Source: Parvularcula sp964219355 (GTDB lineage: Bacteria; Pseudomonadota; Alphaproteobacteria; Caulobacterales; Parvularculaceae). From it: a stretch of 64,000 bases of DNA. Below are positions 9,248 to 18,270 of this stretch, one piece after another. The notes beneath the pieces were generated by a model. The model was not told the origin of the DNA. It searched no databases and was given only the letters and a program-made list of their open reading frames with translations. The DNA is taken from positions 62,001 to 126,000 of the forward strand of contig CAXPOZ010000005.1 in NCBI GenBank assembly GCA_964219355.1, read 5' to 3'. Position 1 is the first letter of the stretch. The number at the start of each line of letters is the position of its first letter. Position numbers and translations under genes: made by a program.

Positions 9248-10180
9248 TTCTTCTTCAATCACCGTCTCGAACTGGCCGAAGGCGTCATGGCTTTCGGTCA
9301 TGCCGGACAGATCCTGATGGATGATGAGGTCGGCGCCGGGGAATTCCTCCCGCAGCCGCTTGTCGACGCGGGCCGCGATCTCATGGGCGTGCCGCAGCGA
9401 AATCTCAGGATCGAGTTCGAGATGGAACTGGATATAGGGCGTAGACCCCGCTTTGCGTGTGCGGAGCGCATGGAGCCCGAAGACTTCCTCATCTTCCAGC
9501 ACCAGCCGCTCGATCCGGTAGCGTTCGTCATCGGAGAGCTCTTCATCCATCAGCTGAGGCAGCGCCCTCCGGCTGATCTCCCAGACCGACCAGAAGAGGA
9601 ACCCGGCGGCGATCAGGCCCGCCACACCGTCTGCCCATAAGAGCCCGAATTGCGAGACAAGGATCACGGCAAAGAGCGTCCCCGCATTGCCGATGAAGTC
9701 ACCGACATAATGCGCCCGGTCACTTTCGGTCGCCATCGAGCCCGATTTGCGCACCGCATAGGTCTGGACACTGACGAGAACGACCGTCAACGCCAACGAC
9801 AAAAGCATGATGCCGAGCGCAAAATCCGTGTTGAGGAGCGGCTGCGGGTTCATCAGCCGTTGGATCGATTCAACAAGCACGAAGACCGCCGAGCCCGTGA
9901 TCAGAACAAGCTGGACGAGGCTCGAGATCGCCTCTGCCTTGTCATGTCCGAACCGGTGGTTCGCATCGGCCGGCTGGGCCGCCATGCGCACGCCGATAAA
10001 GGCAATTGCGCTTGAGAGAAGATCCAAAAAGCTGTCGGCCAGCGAGCCGAGAATGGCGACCGAGCCAGATTGCTGCCAGGCGACCGCCTTGGCGCTCGCG
10101 AGGATGAACGCCGTTGCCACCGACCACAGTGTGGCGATGCGGGCCCATTTGGCGCGGTCAGCTTTGGCATTCCCCGTCAT
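9236..10180 (-). CDS. Cation diffusion facilitator (CDF) family transporter
   Basis: From the ATG at 10180 the product is 314 residues. An upstream in-frame extension is rejected because it has no family similarity. The membrane domain has about six helices. The first metal-site helix carries GSLADSFLDLLSS (D and D of the HxxxD/DxxxD site), with NHRFGHDKAEA in the loop. The second site is SDRAHYVGDFIGNAG (H and D). A cytosolic C-terminal domain with LRTRKAGSTPYIQFHLELDP and an acidic tail follows. The D...H-D pattern is close to FieF (YiiP), which exports Zn2+ or Fe2+ in exchange for protons. The gene is convergent with xerC and monocistronic. Confidence 0.9.
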   Translation of the reverse strand: MTGNAKADRAKWARIATLWSVATAFILASAKAVAWQQSGSVAILGSLADSFLDLLSSAIAFIGVRMAAQPADANHRFGHDKAEAISSLVQLVLITGSAVFVLVESIQRLMNPQPLLNTDFALGIMLLSLALTVVLVSVQTYAVRKSGSMATESDRAHYVGDFIGNAGTLFAVILVSQFGLLWADGVAGLIAAGFLFWSVWEISRRALPQLMDEELSDDERYRIERLVLEDEEVFGLHALRTRKAGSTPYIQFHLELDPEISLRHAHEIAARVDKRLREEFPGADLIIHQDLSGMTESHDAFGQFETVIEEEEPA

Positions 10181-10345
10181 ATTCCGGCGGTAAGCTGAAT
10201 TTCCCTTATGGTCAAAGCAATTAGGGGCGGCTGAAACGCAAACGCATTCGCAAGAGAAGCCAATGATATTCCCCGATCCGGCTTCCCTTCGGGCCCGGCC
10301 CCGCGTAACACTCCCCCAAGGTAAATTCGAGCGAAGGACGGCCCC

Positions 10346-11098
10346 ATGGCGCAAGGGAGCTATCAACTCGGCGGTGAAGAGGTAAAACAGGAATCGTCCT
10401 GGCGTTATCCGCTGATCATCCTGTTCGCGACCCTCTTTCTCTGCGTCATCTTCCTCTATCACTATGTCGGCCCCGACGTGGATGAGATTCAGGGGAACAA
10501 GCCGCGCCCGACCATTTCCGAGGACCTGATCGAGATTGCCGTCGGCGATGTCGATCTGCGCGTGCCGTCCAATTACACGGTCTTCCCGCGCGACCGGCGC
10601 CCCGGTGAGCGTGAGCTTCTGACCCTTTTTGCCTCCTGGCCGCGGATGGAGGGCTTCTCGACCTCACGGCGCAGCGATTTCATCGAGAATGAGCCCGATG
10701 CCCGGCGCATTGATGTTCTGATCGGCCTCAAGCGCATTCCCTTCAACGAACAGGACAGGCTTCGCATCCTCTATCTGCCGCAGACCGTGGATCCTGCCGG
10801 CAGCCCGTATGAGCATGGACTGACCCGCTACACGTTCCGGCAGGGCACGATCGAGACGCCAGCGTCCGGGTATTCCGACAAGATGATGCTGACCGGTACG
10901 GCCAGTTCCGGCGAGACAGCGATCTTCTTCTGCTACCCCGAAGATGAGACGGGCGCTGTGTCGCCCGAATGCTTCCGAGAGTTTGACCTGACCAATGATG
11001 TGACGGTGAAATATTACTTCAAGCAGCCTTATCTTGCCGAATGGCAGCGCATCGATGAGGGCGTGAAACGCCTTGTCGGCGGGCTTCGCGGCATCTGA
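10346..11098 (+). CDS. Hypothetical membrane-anchored protein
   Basis: No named family is recognised. The 250-residue product has a short cytosolic N-terminus, one hydrophobic helix (about 18-40, YPLIILFATLFLCVIFLYHY) and a periplasmic domain of about 205 residues. The periplasmic part has two cysteines (near FFCYPEDE and SPECFRE) that could form a disulfide, and a mixed alpha/beta composition. It diverges from the CDF transporter across 165 bp, a likely promoter region. A small membrane protein gene follows 46 bp downstream. Confidence 0.75.
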   Translation: MAQGSYQLGGEEVKQESSWRYPLIILFATLFLCVIFLYHYVGPDVDEIQGNKPRPTISEDLIEIAVGDVDLRVPSNYTVFPRDRRPGERELLTLFASWPRMEGFSTSRRSDFIENEPDARRIDVLIGLKRIPFNEQDRLRILYLPQTVDPAGSPYEHGLTRYTFRQGTIETPASGYSDKMMLTGTASSGETAIFFCYPEDETGAVSPECFREFDLTNDVTVKYYFKQPYLAEWQRIDEGVKRLVGGLRGI

Positions 11099-11144
11099 TT
11101 GTTTTAAGACGCCGTTCAGCGTTCGGCGGTAACGTTAAGCGCTT

Positions 11145-11504
11145 ATGGAAGACCTGACCTTCGTCCTTTCTGTCGCCTTTTCCGGCGCCGACCTCAACCG
11201 TGCCCTCTGGCTGGCGCTGGTGGGCTCGCTTTTCTGTACGAAAAACTTCCAGCCCCTTCGGATGACGGCGATCATTTTCCTGATCGACCGGATCTGGCCT
11301 TATGCAGGCATGGCGCTCGCCGGCTATGACATGCCGGAGATTGCCGCCTCAGTGGCTTATGCGGTCGAGACCTTCCCGCGCGATGCCACCATCTATCTGC
11401 TTCGTTTCGGCGGGCTTTTTGTCCTTTGTGCCTCGGGCTACCACCTCCGGCTGCTGATCCATCGCGGCAACGTATCGAATAAAAAGATGCCCGTGCCCTA
11501 TTAA
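11145..11504 (+). CDS. Hypothetical small membrane protein
   Basis: The 119-residue product has three predicted membrane segments: about 17-30, 40-62 with an aspartate in DRIWPYAGMALAGY, and 85-105 (YLLRFGGLFVLCASGYHLRLL). It ends with a short basic tail. The family is not recognised. It starts with the ATG at 11145 and lies downstream of, and probably co-transcribed with, the single-pass protein at 10346-11098. Confidence 0.7.
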   Translation: MEDLTFVLSVAFSGADLNRALWLALVGSLFCTKNFQPLRMTAIIFLIDRIWPYAGMALAGYDMPEIAASVAYAVETFPRDATIYLLRFGGLFVLCASGYHLRLLIHRGNVSNKKMPVPY

Positions 11505-11571
11505 GGGGCAGAATCGGGCGACGCAGCTCACTATGTTATGCTGAGGCCCAACAGCCCGGCGAGGAGATGAC

Positions 11572-12126
11572 ATGCTGCAATCTTTGACGATTTCTGCCTT
11601 TGCGCTTGTGAGCGCGGCCCTCCAGCCTGTGCCCGCAGGTCCCGATGAAGGCCCAGAGGCGATTGCCGCCCAGTATTTCGCGCCCCCGAGTTCCACCAAG
11701 GTCGACCGCGTCGTCACGACCGAGCGGCTGGAACGCGCAGGGCCGATCACCCTCGCCCGCTCAATCGGCAAGGTCGAGGAAGCTTTGACCCAGTGCCAGG
11801 CCCTCCGCCTGCAGATGGAAGCGCTGATCGGTGACAATTACGGCTCCTATTCGGTCCACCCCGGCTGGGTTGATGGTTACAAGGATTGCCTTGAGACCCG
11901 CTTTGACGAGATCCAGCAGGTGAAGGTCGCAATCGACCGCCGCCAGCAGGCGCTGCTCTCCGGTCAGAATGCGGACTCCGCCGTGCGTGCGGCGGATGCG
12001 ATGGCCCGTCTCTCTGTCTACCAACTCGATGTCCGCAAGGCCGTCGAAGCGGAAGTCAGTGAGCAGAAGAAATTCATTGCCTATTACAACACTGGCAACA
12101 AACCGCAGGCCGCCGACGCGCAATAG
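11572..12126 (+). CDS. Hypothetical secreted protein
   Basis: The 184-residue protein has an N-terminal signal peptide (about residues 1-20, hydrophobic SLTISAFALVSAALQ, then PVPAG). The mature part is mostly helical and charged, with two cysteines (TQCQALRL and YKDCLETR) spaced for a disulfide. A coiled-coil-like stretch lies near 105-170. It is likely periplasmic. No known family was recognised. It starts 12 bases after GGCGAGGAGA, a reasonable ribosome-binding region. Confidence 0.7.
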   Translation: MLQSLTISAFALVSAALQPVPAGPDEGPEAIAAQYFAPPSSTKVDRVVTTERLERAGPITLARSIGKVEEALTQCQALRLQMEALIGDNYGSYSVHPGWVDGYKDCLETRFDEIQQVKVAIDRRQQALLSGQNADSAVRAADAMARLSVYQLDVRKAVEAEVSEQKKFIAYYNTGNKPQAADAQ

Positions 12127-12148
12127 CCGGGAATGACCCGGCATGCCT

Positions 12149-12544
12149 TCACGCCGAGAACAGGCTGTTATCGAGCGGAACTTCCGGGAGTTGATCCTCT
12201 AGCGGCGTCACCCTCACGGCAATGCGGTTTGCCGAGCCCGTGAAACGTTCAGAGACAAGTCGCACCACCTGCCGGTCATCGCGCCAGATATAGCCCGACA
12301 GCGAATCGAGCACGGCTTTTGCGACATTGTCGACATCATGATGGCCGCGCTTATCGGCCATCACGCTGGTCCAGATGCGCACCTCGAACGGCCCAAACCA
12401 CGGACGGATCGAGGCCGCATTCTCTTTCATGAAGGCTGAGACGAATTTCTTCAGCGTACGTGTCTGGGTCGTCGCGCCGTCGATCAGGATCAGAACCTCA
12501 TCGCTTTGCGTGATCAGCCTGACATGTCCGCGGCCCGAACCCAT
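12149..12544 (-). CDS. RusA-like Holliday junction resolvase
   Basis: The 131-residue product carries the RusA signature in its second half: HHDVDNVAKAVLDSLSG followed by IWRDDRQVVRL. This matches the D-x-D-N-xx-K...D catalytic and metal-binding pattern of RusA. Family length is about 120 residues, so the protein is full-sized. RusA enzymes cut Holliday junctions and usually reside in prophages. Here no phage gene is present and the gene sits among housekeeping genes. The stop lies 22 bases beyond the end of the convergent secreted-protein gene. It is probably transcribed together with the small lipoprotein gene upstream (12560-12895). Confidence 0.75.
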   Translation of the reverse strand: MGSGRGHVRLITQSDEVLILIDGATTQTRTLKKFVSAFMKENAASIRPWFGPFEVRIWTSVMADKRGHHDVDNVAKAVLDSLSGYIWRDDRQVVRLVSERFTGSANRIAVRVTPLEDQLPEVPLDNSLFSA

Positions 12545-12559
12545 CGCGTTACCTCACAG

Positions 12560-12895
12560 TCACATGCCGAGACGGTCGAGGCATTTCTCCGGCGGCGATT
12601 TGGCCTCGATCAAGGTCTTGCCGCGCTCATAGGCCTCTTCGTCTTCGCCCTCATAATCGGACGCGACATGATCGAAGAAGGCCATGACATCGGCGCGTTC
12701 GGCATCTTCAAGATCGCCAAGCGTCTCGATCGTGCAGTCACAGAAATCAGCGATTTGCTCCTCGGTGACGTCCTGGCCTTCTGCCTCAACGACCACGGCG
12801 GCCGTGCATTTCTCGACCATTTCCGCTGTGTGGTCCTCGCCGCAGGCCGCCAGTGCGAACAGTGATAAGCCAAGCAATCCGGTGGTAATTCTCAT
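12560..12895 (-). CDS. Small lipoprotein of unknown function
   Basis: The 111-residue protein has a lipoprotein signal: basic start, hydrophobic stretch and lipobox LFALAAC, with the lipidated cysteine near residue 18. The mature domain is acidic, helical, and has four further cysteines (EKCTAA, DFCDCTIE, EKCLDRL) that could form disulfides. The ATG at 12895 is preferred over the one at 12901 because AGGG lies 6 bases before it. Family not recognised. The RusA-like gene follows after 15 bp. Confidence 0.7.
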   Translation of the reverse strand: MRITTGLLGLSLFALAACGEDHTAEMVEKCTAAVVVEAEGQDVTEEQIADFCDCTIETLGDLEDAERADVMAFFDHVASDYEGEDEEAYERGKTLIEAKSPPEKCLDRLGM

Positions 12896-12963
12896 GATCA
12901 TCCCTCGCTATTTACGATAGACTAGGGGTCGTCATTCAGAATGCAAATCTGGCTCGCGAGGCG

Positions 12964-12975
12964 ACTGTGCACAGT
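12964..12975. promoter_or_regulatory. 12-bp perfect palindrome upstream of fumC
   Basis: ACTGTGCACAGT lies in the 150-bp divergent region between the lipoprotein gene and fumC, 75 bases before the fumC start. It could be an operator half-site pair, but a 12-mer palindrome alone is weak evidence. Confidence 0.25.
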
Positions 12976-13049
12976 GGCAACGAAACACGTGACCCCGGCG
13001 CCGCAGCGGCCTAAATGCCCCCAAAATGAACCTGTTTGAGGAGCCCGCC

Positions 13050-14441
13050 ATGACCGAAACCCGTACCGAAACCGACAGCTTCGGCCCGCTAGAGGTTCCT
13101 GCCGACAAATATTTCGGCGCGCAGTCCGCGCGCTCGCTGATCAACTTCAATATCGGCACCGAGACGATGCCTACCCCGCTGATCCGCGCGCTGGGGATCG
13201 TCAAGCGCTCGGCGGCTCGGGCCAATATGGCGCTCGACAATCTCGATGAGAAACTCGGCGATGCCATTGTCGATGCCGCCTCTGAAGTCGCCGAAGGCAA
13301 GCTGAACGATCATTTCCCGCTGTCGGTCTGGCAGACGGGCTCGGGCACGCAATCGAACATGAACACCAATGAGGTGGTCGCGAACCGCGCGATCGAGATA
13401 CTCGGCGGCGAGATCGGCTCGAAAGATCCGGTCCACCCGAATGATCATGTGAACCGTTCGCAAAGCTCGAACGATACCTTCCCGACTGCCATGCATATCG
13501 CGGCGGCCGAGGAGATGATGCACCGGCTGGTCCCGGCGCTGGGCCAGCTTCGCAATGCGCTCAACGACAAGGCGGAAGCCTTCAAGGACATCATCAAGAT
13601 CGGGCGCACCCATTTGCAGGACGCAACGCCGCTGACGCTGGGTCAGGAATTCTCCGGCTACGTGGCAATGGTCGAGAACGGGATTTCACGTGTCGAAGCC
13701 GTCATGCCGCGGCTTTATGCGCTAGCCCAGGGCGGCACGGCCGTCGGTACGGGGATCAATGCGAAACCCGGCTTTGCCGAGAAATTCGCAGAAGAAGTCT
13801 CCACCTACACCAAGCTGCCTTTTGTGACGGCACCCAACAAATTCGAGGCGCTGGCAACCCATGACGGCATGGTCGAGGCGCATGGCGCGCTTAACGAAGT
13901 CGCGGTCAGCCTCTTCAAGGTCGCTAATGACATCCGCCTTCTGGGCTCTGGCCCCCGCTCGGGGCTCGGCGAGATCTCCCTGCCTGAGAACGAGCCAGGT
14001 TCATCGATCATGCCGGGCAAGGTGAACCCAACCCAGTGCGAAGCCATGACCATGGTCTGCGCGCAAGTCATGGGCAACAATGCGACCGTCAGCTTTGCCG
14101 GCAGTCAGGGGCATTTCGAGCTCAACGTCTTCAAGCCGGTGATCGCGCTCAACGTCCTTCAGTCGATCCGTCTGATTGCGGATTGTTCGGTGAGCTTCAC
14201 CGAAAAATGCGTCGTCGGCATTGAGGCCAATGAAGGCCGGATCAAGGAGCTGATGGAACGCTCGCTGATGCTCGTCACCGCGCTCGCCCCCACTATCGGC
14301 TATGACAACGCGACCAAGATCGCCAAGGTCGCGCACAAGAACGGTACGACCTTGCGCGAGGAAGCGGTCAATCTCGGCTTCGTCACCGAAGAAGATTATG
14401 ACGATATCGTCCGGCCCGAACGGATGATCGCCCCGAAATAG
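13050..14441 (+). CDS. fumC: Class II fumarate hydratase
   Basis: The 463-residue enzyme is full-length for class II fumarase. It carries the family signature GSSIMPGKVNPTQCEA (the flexible catalytic serine loop) near residue 315. Substrate-site blocks are also present: SGTQSNMNTNEV (about 99-110), VNRSQSSNDTFPTAMH (about 131-146) and GRTHLQDATPLTLGQE (about 185-200). It converts fumarate to malate in the TCA cycle without an iron-sulfur cluster. The ATG at 13050 follows GAGGAG and gives the standard N-terminus. An in-frame ATG 24 bases earlier is less likely. A GH5 gene starts 3 bases after the stop, which is probably fortuitous rather than functional. Confidence 0.95.
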   Translation: MTETRTETDSFGPLEVPADKYFGAQSARSLINFNIGTETMPTPLIRALGIVKRSAARANMALDNLDEKLGDAIVDAASEVAEGKLNDHFPLSVWQTGSGTQSNMNTNEVVANRAIEILGGEIGSKDPVHPNDHVNRSQSSNDTFPTAMHIAAAEEMMHRLVPALGQLRNALNDKAEAFKDIIKIGRTHLQDATPLTLGQEFSGYVAMVENGISRVEAVMPRLYALAQGGTAVGTGINAKPGFAEKFAEEVSTYTKLPFVTAPNKFEALATHDGMVEAHGALNEVAVSLFKVANDIRLLGSGPRSGLGEISLPENEPGSSIMPGKVNPTQCEAMTMVCAQVMGNNATVSFAGSQGHFELNVFKPVIALNVLQSIRLIADCSVSFTEKCVVGIEANEGRIKELMERSLMLVTALAPTIGYDNATKIAKVAHKNGTTLREEAVNLGFVTEEDYDDIVRPERMIAPK

Positions 14442-14444
14442 GTC

Positions 14445-15644
14445 ATGATGCGGACATTGCTTCGATTGCTATCTGTGATTTTTATTCTGGGAACTGTTGC
14501 AAGTGCCGAGAATGATCCGATGGTATTTTGGAGTGAAAAGCCAAGAGAAGGCGGCAATTCCTTCAACGATACGCCGCCCGATCTCGAATATTTTCAGGCG
14601 CTGGCTAATTATGGCGGCGAATGGGTTCGCCTGAGTTACAGCAAATGGGATGGTCAGGAACGCGATTTCCTGATGGGGAGTGCTGACGGCTACGAACAGC
14701 TGGTTGAGGATGATCTGGCGATCCTCATCAAGACACTCGATCTTGCCGACCAGGCGGGCATCAAGGTTGTCTTGACGCCGCTAGGCCTTCCCGGTTCCCG
14801 ATGGACACAGAATAATGATGGCAAGATCGATGACCGGATTTATCAGGATAAGGCCTATTGGGATCAATCCGCGGCCTTTTGGCAGGATCTGGTGATTGCG
14901 ATTAATGGCCACCCGGCCATCGTCGCCTACAACCTCGTCAATGAGCCCACGCCAGAGCGTCCAGCCGGCCTCGAGTCCAGCATGACCGAAGAGCAAATCG
15001 CTGAATGGCATGAGGCTCAACGCGGAACGGCGCGTGATCTTTTCGCTCTGACCAGCTATCTGGTTGCGGCGATCCGTGAGGTCGATGAGGCAACACCGAT
15101 CATGGTCGATGGCGGATTTTACGGCTCGGCTAACGGGTTTAATCACTGGCCATCAGGTATTGATGATGACCGGGTTCTCTACGATTTTCATATGTATGAA
15201 CCTTGGGCCGCGACCAGCAATGCGAATCTGAAGCGTGATAAACCGCTAGTTTATCCGGGCACGATGGAAATATCAGGTCGCACGGAACATTGGGATGCTG
15301 ACCGGATCAAGGCGACCATCCGCCAACCGTTGGACTGGGCCGAAGACCACAACATACCTGCGAACCGGATCGTCATGGGCGAATATGGTTGCATGCGCAG
15401 GCTCGAATGGTGCCCTGACTATCTCGAAGACGTTCTAACCGCCGCCGAAGAACTAGGATATCACTGGGCCTTCTACTCTTTCCGGGAATATTCTTGGGAC
15501 GGGATGGATTATGAGCTTGGCGGCGAAAAAGTGCGCTGGACATTCTGGGATTCACCGGAGGCTCAAAAGGCGTATCCGCGCGGGCCCACGCCCCAATTCG
15601 AGCCAATTCGAAAACGCCTCCAGCAAAATCTCGACGGGCAGTAG
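14445..15644 (+). CDS. Secreted glycoside hydrolase, GH5-like (cellulase superfamily)
   Basis: The 399-residue protein has a signal peptide (residues 1-21, cleavage after VASA) and a TIM-barrel hydrolase fold. The acid/base glutamate is in YNLVNEPTP (E167) and the likely nucleophile is in IVMGEYGCM (E313). YDFHMYEPW carries the conserved barrel-strand histidine. Substrate cannot be read from sequence; beta-mannan or beta-glucan are typical for the family. Its codon use is richer in A and T than fumC just upstream, which hints at later acquisition. A second, different GH5 enzyme is encoded at 23285-24274. Confidence 0.8.
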   Translation: MMRTLLRLLSVIFILGTVASAENDPMVFWSEKPREGGNSFNDTPPDLEYFQALANYGGEWVRLSYSKWDGQERDFLMGSADGYEQLVEDDLAILIKTLDLADQAGIKVVLTPLGLPGSRWTQNNDGKIDDRIYQDKAYWDQSAAFWQDLVIAINGHPAIVAYNLVNEPTPERPAGLESSMTEEQIAEWHEAQRGTARDLFALTSYLVAAIREVDEATPIMVDGGFYGSANGFNHWPSGIDDDRVLYDFHMYEPWAATSNANLKRDKPLVYPGTMEISGRTEHWDADRIKATIRQPLDWAEDHNIPANRIVMGEYGCMRRLEWCPDYLEDVLTAAEELGYHWAFYSFREYSWDGMDYELGGEKVRWTFWDSPEAQKAYPRGPTPQFEPIRKRLQQNLDGQ

Positions 15645-15740
15645 GTCAGACGATTAACGGCGCGTGCCACGGCTTTACTTGCCATGCTTCCGGCAGATGC
15701 TACCCTCTTCCCCGTCTACGAGTTGGTATGTGGGGCGGGA

Positions 15741-16673
15741 ATGTTGAACGAAGTATCGCTGCTGGCCGCGACGGTCCTGATGCCACTCCTTTTCGGGGTG
15801 TGGCTGGCAACGGGGCAGTACCGGGCGCTGTTCTCGGTCTCGGGCCGGATCTCGGACATTCTCTGCGTCGCAGCGATTGCCGCCATCCTCGTTTTCTCGC
15901 TTCTCTTCGTGCCTTGGGTTTCAGGCAGCTACTGGCTGCGCCCACTCGCTGGCCTCCTTCTTCTTGTCGGGATCGCCCGATGGGTCATGGGCGGGTTTCC
16001 GACGATTGTCGGGGACTGGACCTGGCTGACCCGGCTCAGTCAGGGCCTGCTGATCGTCATCGGTGGCGCCTTCGGGGCGATCAGCCTCTTTGCGCTCAAG
16101 GGCATGATCCCGCCACCCGCGACGGTTGATCTGCACTTCCCGCTCAAAGACCGAACCTTCGTGATCGGTCAGGGCGGCAGCTCCATCGTCGTCAATGCCC
16201 ATGCCGCCAGCGAAGCCCAGAAATATGCCGTCGACATTGTCGCCATGAACATCCTTGGCCGGAACAAATCCGGCATCGGTCCAGTCAGCAATGACAAATA
16301 TGCGATCTGGGGCGCGGAAGTCGTGGCGCCTTGCGAGGGCCGGATTGCGTGGTCACGCGATGGCCTGCCCGATGCGGTCGGCCCTCAATCGGATCCCGAC
16401 ACCCCGGCAGGCAATGCTGTCGCGATTGAATGCGGCGCGATCACCGTCTTTCTTGCGCATCTGATGAAGGACAGTCTTGAGGTGGAGACCGGCGACATGG
16501 TCAAGCCGGGCGATCCCATCGGTCTCGTCGGCAATTCGGGCAACACTTCCGAGCCGCATCTTCATATCCATGCCGAGAATGGCGAGTTCGATGGCGAGCT
16601 CTCGGATAATCAGGGTATCGCCATCGTCTTTGACGGCGACTTCCCGGTACGGAACGATCTGTTCCTGAATTAG
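15741..16673 (+). CDS. Membrane-anchored M23-like metallopeptidase, first zinc ligand changed
   Basis: The product is about 310 residues from the ATG at 15741. An in-frame ATG at 15684 is possible but has no ribosome-binding site. Four hydrophobic segments come first (about 5-25, 40-60, 68-84, 98-118). Then comes a LytM/M23 domain with AVDIVAMN, GAEVVAPCEGRIAWS and the second metal motif SEPHLHIHAENG. In canonical M23 the first motif is HxxxD, but here lysine replaces the histidine (KYAVD). The fold and HxH are kept. It may be a weak or inactive murein endopeptidase, or a regulator like degenerate LytM factors. The stop overlaps the convergent RDD gene by 4 bp. Confidence 0.75.
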   Translation: MLNEVSLLAATVLMPLLFGVWLATGQYRALFSVSGRISDILCVAAIAAILVFSLLFVPWVSGSYWLRPLAGLLLLVGIARWVMGGFPTIVGDWTWLTRLSQGLLIVIGGAFGAISLFALKGMIPPPATVDLHFPLKDRTFVIGQGGSSIVVNAHAASEAQKYAVDIVAMNILGRNKSGIGPVSNDKYAIWGAEVVAPCEGRIAWSRDGLPDAVGPQSDPDTPAGNAVAIECGAITVFLAHLMKDSLEVETGDMVKPGDPIGLVGNSGNTSEPHLHIHAENGEFDGELSDNQGIAIVFDGDFPVRNDLFLN

Positions 16674-17212
16674 CGCTGTGCGCGAATGACCTTCGTGCCC
16701 GAAATGCGGTCATAAAGCGTTCGGCCGTCTGAACTCCACATTGACGCCAGATAGACAAGGCAGAGCAGCATCGCGCAGATACAGATGGCGAGATTTAGCC
16801 AAGGCATGGGATCAATAAAGGGACGTCCGGGCACGTACCAGATCGCGATATGCGCTGCCTCCCATGGCAGAAAGCGCAGGATGTTCCGTCCCCATGCGCG
16901 AAGATACCATGCCCGGCTCTCATCCTTTGCAGCAACGACCTTGAGGCGCATCCAGCGTTTGCCGAGGGTCTGGCCGCTCTTTGAGCCCTCCAGCAGCGCA
17001 AAATAAGAGACCACTGGCAAGGTACCGAAAAGAAACGCCGTCGCATGGCCTGCAAACTTGGCCTCGAGCCCTGAAACAGGCCCCGCGTCCATCCGGCCAA
17101 GGAAGAAATTGATGGCGGCCAGACCGCCAAGCCACAGCCAGACAATGACATAATCGACGGCTAAGGTGCCCAGCACCCGGCTCAACCGCGGTGCTGTGTC
17201 ATCCCTGCCCAT
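16670..17212 (-). CDS. RDD family membrane protein
   Basis: The 180-residue protein matches the RDD family: an N-terminal LSRVLGTLAVDY (R and D of the family name) in the first membrane helix, a second helix near 55-75, SGQTLGKRWMRLKVV with the charged loop, and a C-terminal helix before DRISGTKVI. RDD proteins are small inner-membrane proteins; some act as Na+/H+ antiporters, but most have no assigned role. It starts 15 bases after the pdhA stop and may be co-transcribed with it. It is convergent with the M23 gene. Confidence 0.8.
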   Translation of the reverse strand: MGRDDTAPRLSRVLGTLAVDYVIVWLWLGGLAAINFFLGRMDAGPVSGLEAKFAGHATAFLFGTLPVVSYFALLEGSKSGQTLGKRWMRLKVVAAKDESRAWYLRAWGRNILRFLPWEAAHIAIWYVPGRPFIDPMPWLNLAICICAMLLCLVYLASMWSSDGRTLYDRISGTKVIRAQR

Positions 17213-17227
17213 CAGCGTGATTACCTG

Positions 17228-18232
17228 TTACTGAGCCGCGGCGAACGCGCCGGTCAGAACGTCCGTGTAGAGCTCACTCGGATCGGGCTCAGGGCTTTCC
17301 AACGAGAAGTCGGCTGCTTCCTTGACGATCGCCTTGATGTCCTTGTCGATCGCCTTGAGGTCGTCTTCGGACGCATGCTTGCCGTCAAAGATGCGCGCCT
17401 TGCAGCGTTCGATCGGATCTGATTGCGAACGGACTTCGTCGACCTCTTCACGGGTCCGATATTTTGCCGGGTCCGACATGGAGTGGCCGCGATAGCGGTA
17501 GGTCTTCATCTCGAGGACGAAGGGGCCTTCGCCATTGCGTGCATGCTCAACAGCTTCGCGCGCTTCCTCGCGGACCGCGACGACATCCATGCCGTCAACT
17601 TCCTTACCCGGAATGCCAAAGCTGGCGCCGCGGCGATAGAAATGCGTGTCGGCAGAAGCGCGCTTGGTCGAGGTGCCCATCGCATACTGATTGTTCTCGA
17701 TGACGAAGACGACTGGCAGCTTCCAGAGCTGTGCCATGTTCATTGCCTCGAAGACCTGACCCTGGTTCGAGGCGCCGTCACCGAAATAAGTGAAGCTGAC
17801 ATTGTCATTGCCGCGATATTTATTGGCAAAGCCAAGTCCCGTACCGAGCGGCACCTGAGCGCCAACAATGCCGTGTCCGCCATAGAATTTCTTCTCGGCG
17901 GAGAACATGTGCATCGAGCCGCCCTTGCCCTTCGAATAGCCGCCCTCACGGCCTGTCAGCTCGGCCATGACGCCTTTGGGGTCCATGCCGCAGGCAAGCA
18001 TATGGCCGTGATCGCGATAGCCGGTGATGACCTGGTCGCCTTCCTTGCGGAGCGCCTCAAGGCCCGTCACGACCGCTTCCTGGCCGATATAGAGGTGGCA
18101 GAACCCGCCAATGTGACCCATGCCGTAAAGCTGGCCGGCTTTTTCCTCGAAACGGCGGATGAGTAGCATCATCCGGTAGTATTCGAGCAGCTCGTCCTTG
18201 GTGGCGGAAAGGTTCGTCGATTTATCAGCCAT
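17228..18232 (-). CDS. pdhA: Pyruvate dehydrogenase E1 component, alpha subunit
   Basis: The 334-residue protein has the thiamine diphosphate motif: GDGASNQGQVFEAMNMA through FVIENN (about 153-183). The E1-alpha active-site loop YRYRGHSMSDPAKYR (about 245-260) and HIGGFCHLYIGQEAV near residue 41 are also present. With PdhB it decarboxylates pyruvate and passes the acetyl group to the lipoyl arm of E2. Unlike the usual pdhA-pdhB-pdhC order, this gene lies about 8.5 kb away from pdhB and follows a membrane protein gene of unknown function. The annotated start ATG at 18232 gives a standard N-terminus. Confidence 0.95.
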   Translation of the reverse strand: MADKSTNLSATKDELLEYYRMMLLIRRFEEKAGQLYGMGHIGGFCHLYIGQEAVVTGLEALRKEGDQVITGYRDHGHMLACGMDPKGVMAELTGREGGYSKGKGGSMHMFSAEKKFYGGHGIVGAQVPLGTGLGFANKYRGNDNVSFTYFGDGASNQGQVFEAMNMAQLWKLPVVFVIENNQYAMGTSTKRASADTHFYRRGASFGIPGKEVDGMDVVAVREEAREAVEHARNGEGPFVLEMKTYRYRGHSMSDPAKYRTREEVDEVRSQSDPIERCKARIFDGKHASEDDLKAIDKDIKAIVKEAADFSLESPEPDPSELYTDVLTGAFAAAQ

Positions 18233-18270
18233 GGGCGTCCTCTACTGGTTCGCAGAGGTCTTTAGGCAGG

